This document shows, one piece after another, positions 14,670 to 17,845 of a stretch of DNA of 17,845 nt. Source of the stretch: an uncultured Vampirovibrio sp. GTDB lineage: Bacteria; Cyanobacteriota; Vampirovibrionia; Gastranaerophilales; Gastranaerophilaceae. The DNA lies in NCBI GenBank assembly GCA_910579975.1, contig CAJTWU010000033.1, positions 1-17,845 of the forward strand, in the 5' to 3' direction. The stretch's first letter is position 1; every line of letters starts with the position of its first letter. Both the position numbers and the translations under genes were made by a program. The notes beneath the pieces were generated by a model. That model did no database searches, was not told the DNA's origin, and saw only the letters and a list, made by a program, of their open reading frames with translations.

Positions 14670-14693
14670 ACAAGGGGCTGACTTGCCCCTTGT
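14670..14693 (-). terminator. Attenuator-like hairpin between rpsB and tsf
   Basis: A perfect 9-bp stem, ACAAGGGGC/GCCCCTTGT, with a six-base loop, followed on the minus strand by TTTTAAATAA and then the tsf ribosome binding site. The U-run is short, so it is probably partial. It would set the S2 to EF-Ts ratio, as the hairpin in the same place does in other bacteria. Confidence 0.6.
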
Positions 14694-14705
14694 ATCTTAA
14701 TTTTA

Positions 14706-15467
14706 CTATACAGAAGCAACTTCAACGCCCGCATCAGCAGCTGTAACTGCTTCAACTTTTGATTTAGCGTTAGCGTTGTTTTCTTTAAGTTGTTTACCTT
14801 CAATAACTGCATCAGCAAGTTTTGAAGTGATTAATTTAATTGAACGAATAGCATCATCGTTACCAGGGATAACGAAGTTGATACCGTCTGGATTAGCGTT
14901 TGTATCAGCTAAACAAATAACAGGAATGTTTAATTTGTTAGCTTCTGCAATAGCGATATCTTCTTTAGCTTGGTCTACAACAAAGATAATATCTGGTAAA
15001 CCGCGCATTTCTTTAATACCGCCTAAAGTTTTGCTCAATTTAGAAAGTTGTCTATTAAGTTGAGCTTGTTCTTTTTTAGGTAATTTTTCAGCGTGACCTG
15101 AAGAGATGAATTCTTCAAGTTCTCTAAGTTTGTTAACTCTTCCTCTGATTGTTTCAAAGTTTGTTAACATACCGCCTAACCATCTTCTGTTGATATAGTA
15201 AGCGCCTGAACGATTTGCTTCTTCAGCAACAACTTCAGCAGCTTGTTTTTTAGTACCAACAAAAAGAACATTACGTCCTTTTGCTGCATATTCTCTAACA
15301 GCTTCATAAGCAGCATCTAATAAATCTGTAGTTTTTCTTAAATCTAAGATATAGATACCGTTTCTAGCGCCGTAAATGTACTGTTTCATTTTAGGGTTCC
15401 AATGTTGAGTTTGGTGTCCAAAGTGAACGCCTGCTTCTAAAAGTTCAATAAGTGATGCTACTGACAT
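14706..15467 (-). CDS. rpsB: 30S ribosomal protein S2
   Basis: S2 binds late on the back of the 30S subunit and is needed for S1 binding. The 253-residue protein has the family signatures LLEAGVHFGHQTQHWNPKMK near the N-terminus, YGARNGIYILDLRKT, NRRWLGGMLTNFETI, LPDIIFVVD and the ADTNANPDGINFVIPGNDDA region. AAAAGGAGACACACG is the ribosome binding site. It has its own promoter and a leader of about 100 bases, and is separated from rplR upstream by a terminator. Confidence 0.97.
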   Translation of the reverse strand: MSVASLIELLEAGVHFGHQTQHWNPKMKQYIYGARNGIYILDLRKTTDLLDAAYEAVREYAAKGRNVLFVGTKKQAAEVVAEEANRSGAYYINRRWLGGMLTNFETIRGRVNKLRELEEFISSGHAEKLPKKEQAQLNRQLSKLSKTLGGIKEMRGLPDIIFVVDQAKEDIAIAEANKLNIPVICLADTNANPDGINFVIPGNDDAIRSIKLITSKLADAVIEGKQLKENNANAKSKVEAVTAADAGVEVASV

Positions 15468-15578
15468 CGTGTGTCTCCTTTTGTTTTAACTTGTTTTACT
15501 ACGGGCTACCTGCTTCATCCTTAAATTGGACTAGACATAAGTCTATCAAGCTAGTGTAACCACCATCATCGTAGTATA
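15468..15578 (-). promoter_or_regulatory. rpsB promoter and structured leader
   Basis: TATACT (15578-15573) is the likely -10 box; the -35 region is poor. The resulting leader of about 100 bases folds at 15534-15556: ACTAG...CTAGT with TAGAC-TTAT-GTCTA inside. Ribosomal protein S2 regulates its own mRNA leader in other bacteria, so this could be the autogenous site. The fold does not match an S2 leader that I can name. Confidence 0.45.
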
Positions 15579-15629
15579 AACATATTTTTCAGGCAAGTCT
15601 TTTCGTCTTAATACGTTACAAATATTAAA

Positions 15630-15663
15630 AAAGAGCGGTTTGAAAAATTTCAAACCGCTCTTT
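15630..15663 (-). terminator. Terminator after rplR
   Basis: AAAGAGCGGTTTGAAA and TTTCAAACCGCTCTTT form a near-perfect 16-bp palindrome starting 17 bases after the rplR stop, with a T-rich run on the minus strand. It ends the rpsH-rplF-rplR transcript, so the usual rpsE-rpmD-rplO genes are not in this operon. Confidence 0.85.
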
Positions 15664-15680
15664 AAAAAATCTGCAAAAGA

Positions 15681-16049
15681 CTAGAACATTAAGCCTGCTT
15701 CTCTAGCAGCATCAGCTAAAGCTGCTACTCTGCCATGGTATAAGAAACCGCCTCTGTCAAATACAACACATTCAACACCTTTAGCTAGAGCTTTCTTAGC
15801 GATAGCTTCGCCAACAACCTTAGCAGCTTCGATGTTACCACCGTGAGCTAATTTTTCTTTAAGGTCTTTGTCAACTGATGAAGCTGAACATACTGTTACA
15901 TGTTTTTCATCATCAATAAGTTGAGCATAAATGTGTTTTGTGCTTCTGTATACTGCCAATCTAGGGAATTCAGTTGTACCAGACAACTTAACTCTGATTG
16001 ATTGGTGTCTTTTTTGAACTTTTGGTTTTCTAATTTCTTGTTTAATCAT
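15681..16049 (-). CDS. rplR: 50S ribosomal protein L18
   Basis: L18 carries 5S rRNA into the central protuberance. The 122 residues match the family length: basic N-terminus (IRKPKVQKRHQSIRVKLSGT), FPRLAVYRSTKHIYAQLIDD, GEAIAKKALAKGVECVVFDRGG and the C-terminal YHGRVAALADAAREAGLMF. The ribosome binding site is AAAGGAAAGAAAA. It is separated from rplF by 143 bases, much more than in a typical spc operon, and is the last gene of its operon. Confidence 0.97.
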   Translation of the reverse strand: MIKQEIRKPKVQKRHQSIRVKLSGTTEFPRLAVYRSTKHIYAQLIDDEKHVTVCSASSVDKDLKEKLAHGGNIEAAKVVGEAIAKKALAKGVECVVFDRGGFLYHGRVAALADAAREAGLMF

Positions 16050-16192
16050 TTTTCTTTCCTTTACTGCTTTAACGGGCGTTAACCCTTCACATGTAATATA
16101 CTTGTAGTCTATTCAGAAGACGGGCTTGTAGCTTACAAAATAAGTTAGTAATATCACTAAACCAGCCGCCCAAATATCTACGCACGTAGTGC
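16050..16192 (-). promoter_or_regulatory. Long rplF-rplR spacer with small inverted repeats
   Basis: A 143-base gap in a place where most bacteria have 10 to 30 bases. On the minus strand it holds a CTACG-TG-CGTAG repeat just after the rplF stop, and TTAACG-CC-CGTTAA (about 16069-16082) just before the rplR ribosome binding site. No open reading frame is convincing and no promoter is clear. Confidence 0.4.
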
Positions 16193-16732
16193 CTATTTTT
16201 TACCAGCTTTACCGGCTTTACGTCTGATGTATTCACCTTCGTACTTAACACCTTTTCCTTTGTAAACTTCAGGAGGTCTTTTTCCTCTGATGAACGCTGC
16301 AACATCACCAACTGTTTGTTTGTTAGTACCTTTTACAGAAATCTTAGTGTTAGCTTCAACACTGATTGTGATACCTGCTGGAGGAACAACTAAAACTGGG
16401 TGAGAGTAACCTAAAGCCATATTCAAATTAGAACCTTCCATGTTAGCACGGTAACCAACACCGACGATTTCTAATTTCTTTTCAAATCCTTCGTGAACAC
16501 CTTTAACTGCGTTAGCAATAAGAGTTCTGAATAAACCGTGCAAAGCACCTGTTTTTCTATCATCAGAATTTGGTTCAACTAAGATATGATTATCTGCAAC
16601 AGAAACTTTTATTTCGCTTCTGAATTCAACTGATTCAGTACCTTTAGGTCCTTTTACTGTAATAACATTACCTTCGATTTTAACTTCAACACCTGAAGGA
16701 ATTTCGATAGGTTTTTTACCAATACGTGACAT
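16193..16732 (-). CDS. rplF: 50S ribosomal protein L6
   Basis: L6 sits near the factor-binding centre of the 50S subunit. The start is the ATG at 16732, which gives MSRIGKKPIEIPSGV and has AAGGAGAAAATT as its ribosome binding site; an upstream in-frame ATG at 16771 would add 13 residues not found in the family. At 179 residues the length is normal. Further signatures are VKGPKGT, HGLFRTLIANAVKGV, VGYRANMEG, GYSHPV and the C-terminal RGKRPPEVYKGKGVKYEGE. An 81-base spacer separates it from rpsH. Confidence 0.97.
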   Translation of the reverse strand: MSRIGKKPIEIPSGVEVKIEGNVITVKGPKGTESVEFRSEIKVSVADNHILVEPNSDDRKTGALHGLFRTLIANAVKGVHEGFEKKLEIVGVGYRANMEGSNLNMALGYSHPVLVVPPAGITISVEANTKISVKGTNKQTVGDVAAFIRGKRPPEVYKGKGVKYEGEYIRRKAGKAGKK

Positions 16733-16813
16733 AATTTTCTCCTTTTCAATTAATACAGACTTTTCTGTCAATTGTGTCTGTAATGTGTGTAATTTGCGAA
16801 ATTTAGCTATTAA

Positions 16814-17209
16814 TTAGTAAATATAGCACAATACTTCGCCGCCAAGGTTTTCTTTTCTAGCCTTACGGTCTGTTAATAAACCTTTGCTTGTTGAAACAAC
16901 TGCAACACCTAAACCACCCAAAACTTGTGGTAAGTTTTTAGCTTTAGAGTAGCTTCTTAAACCTGGTTTTGAAACTCTTTGAAGTTTTGTAATAACAGGT
17001 TTGTGTTGTTCATCATACTTAAGCTCGATAGAAAGAGTTTTGAAATTTCCTTCAGCTTTTTCTGAATAATCAGTGATAAAACCTTCTGATTTAAGCAATT
17101 TAGCCAAAGCTACTTTTAGCTTAGAAGATGGCATTTCTACTGATGGGTGAGAAACAGCATTAGCGTTTCTAATTCTTGTTAGCATATCTGCTATTGGATC
17201 TGTATTCAT
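16814..17209 (-). CDS. rpsH: 30S ribosomal protein S8
   Basis: S8 binds 16S rRNA early in 30S assembly. The start is the ATG at 17209 (MNTDPIADMLTRIRNA) with AAAGGATGTAAAA as ribosome binding site; the longer in-frame start at 17248 lies in a leader hairpin. It has 131 residues, the usual length. The C-terminus GGLGVAVVSTSKGLLTDRKA ... GGEVLCYIY is the family signature. It is the first gene of its operon here; L5 and S14, which normally precede it, are absent. Confidence 0.97.
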   Translation of the reverse strand: MNTDPIADMLTRIRNANAVSHPSVEMPSSKLKVALAKLLKSEGFITDYSEKAEGNFKTLSIELKYDEQHKPVITKLQRVSKPGLRSYSKAKNLPQVLGGLGVAVVSTSKGLLTDRKARKENLGGEVLCYIY

Positions 17210-17363
17210 TTTTACATCCTTTTCCTTGTGGACCTTTATGCTAAGCATAAGCCTACATACGGTTTCCTGGTACTCGTCACTTGCTAAATTAATTTTTGCT
17301 CAATTAAAGCGTTCTTTAGTAGTCTGACAATTAGATGGTAACATGACCAATATATTAATGCAA
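17210..17363 (-). promoter_or_regulatory. Promoter and leader of the rpsH-rplF-rplR operon
   Basis: TTGCAT (17363-17358), a 17-base spacer and TACCAT (17340-17335) form a good promoter with a predicted start near 17328. The leader of about 120 bases contains TTATGC-TTA-GCATAA (17250-17236), a small perfect hairpin about 27 bases before the ATG. S8 is a known autogenous regulator in other bacteria, so this leader is a candidate site. Confidence 0.55.
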
Positions 17364-17461
17364 TCATCTATTTAAACTTTTGTAACAATTTTTGTTAAAA
17401 TAGCAATTTTTTATAATTTTAATACTTTAATAATATATACAGGTAAAAAAAGGATACAACT

Positions 17462-17701
17462 ATGGCCTTAGGTATTGCACCAGTAGAACAAAATTATCAA
17501 TATGGCGAGTATGGCAAAGGCGCCGCTAAAATAGGCCGCTTAGGAGGTCTAACCGTTGGCGGACCACGCGCTGTTGAAGGCGGAGAATATGGCGGGTTTG
17601 CAGGAATTAACGGAGAACTAACTCCAAATTATGCTGCAAATGATACAACATATACAAATGGTTTAGGTCATTCAAAACATACATTTATGGCAATGTATTA
17701 A
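17462..17701 (+). CDS. 79-aa glycine/tyrosine-rich protein of unknown function
   Basis: The start has AAAGGATACAACT as ribosome binding site and an A/T-rich promoter region with TATAAT at 17411-17416. The protein is rich in Gly, Ala and Tyr, without TM segment, signal peptide or cysteine. It has short Gly-rich repeats (YGEYGKGAAKIGRLGGLTVGG, GGEYGGFAGINGE written in parts) and ends in HSKHTFMAMY. It looks flexible, such as an RNA-binding, structural or surface protein. I do not recognise the family. It is followed at once by a strong terminator and converges on pgk. Confidence 0.7.
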   Translation: MALGIAPVEQNYQYGEYGKGAAKIGRLGGLTVGGPRAVEGGEYGGFAGINGELTPNYAANDTTYTNGLGHSKHTFMAMY

Positions 17702-17714
17702 TACAAAATAAACA

Positions 17715-17754
17715 TAAAAAACGGGTTCGGACTAAAGTCCGAACCCGTTTTTTA
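17715..17754. terminator. Bidirectional terminator between the 79-aa gene and pgk
   Basis: ACGGGTTCGGAC-TAAA-GTCCGAACCCGT forms a perfect 12-bp stem, flanked by AAAAAA on the left and TTTTTT on the right, so it serves both converging genes. Confidence 0.92.
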
Positions 17755-17764
17755 TTTGCATTTC

Positions 17765-17845
17765 TTACTTATCATCTAACGCAGCAACGCCAGGAAGTAC
17801 TTTACCTTCAATAAATTCAAGAGAAGCACCGCCGCCTGTTGAAAC
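17765..17845 (-). CDS. pgk: Phosphoglycerate kinase, C-terminal end (partial)
   Basis: The last 26 codons and the stop of a minus-strand gene that runs past the right edge. The translation reads VSTGGGASLEFIEGKVLPGV followed by AALDDK. The STGGGASLEFLEGK element is the signature of the C-terminal domain of phosphoglycerate kinase, the glycolytic enzyme that makes ATP from 1,3-bisphosphoglycerate. It ends at the bidirectional terminator. Confidence 0.93.
   Translation of the reverse strand, partial: VSTGGGASLEFIEGKVLPGVAALDDK

Noticed and set aside
16087..16311. 74-residue open frame across the rplF-rplR spacer
   Set aside because: It overlaps rplF in another frame, has no ribosome binding site and no recognisable sequence.
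1..17845. CRISPR array or insertion sequence
   Set aside because: No regularly spaced short repeats, transposase frames or terminal inverted repeats were seen.

Overview
The window looks like a chromosomal segment of an AT-rich Gram-negative bacterium. EF-Ts, S2, L6 and the type A RNase P RNA look typically bacterial. kdsB and lpxK mean that Kdo/lipid A lipopolysaccharide is made. The low GC, the style of the many hypothetical proteins and the EF-Ts N-terminus suggest a gut member of Vampirovibrionia (Melainabacteria, Gastranaerophilales). That placement is inference at moderate confidence; no 16S sequence is present.

Region 1 (1 to about 9.4 kb) is a phage-like accessory block, nearly all on the minus strand. 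In transcription order it holds a small CxxC protein, a 97-aa protein, an exported M48 metalloprotease with a TPR-like tail, a small GNAT-like protein, a 442-aa modular protein, a two-TM holin-like protein, a podovirus-like portal protein, and the start of a second protein whose first 83 residues nearly duplicate the 442-aa protein. A 936-aa protein with internal repeats lies on the opposite strand inside the block. No integrase, terminase large subunit or capsid gene is visible, so this is the edge of a prophage, a remnant, or a domesticated phage module continuing past position 1.

Region 2 (9.6 to 13.3 kb, plus strand) is core metabolism: a zinc-dependent MDR dehydrogenase, then a promoter and a structured leader RNA, then a SAM methyltransferase, kdsB and lpxK. 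The lpxK stop codon lies within the extended closing stem of the convergent RNase P RNA gene.

Region 3 (13.3 to 17.4 kb, minus strand) holds rpsH-rplF-rplR, a terminator, then rpsB-tsf and a terminator, then rnpB. The usual spc operon is broken here: nothing precedes S8, and S5/L30/L15 do not follow L18. The spacers within the cluster are unusually long.

Region 4 (17.4 kb to the end) has a 79-aa glycine-rich orphan protein converging on the 3' end of pgk across a strong bidirectional terminator.

The most unusual signals are the duplicated, purifying-selected N-terminal module flanking the portal gene; a near-consensus promoter placed to give a leaderless mRNA for the holin-like protein; the internally repeated 936-aa orphan; and the unassigned three-way-junction RNA before the methyltransferase-kdsB-lpxK operon.
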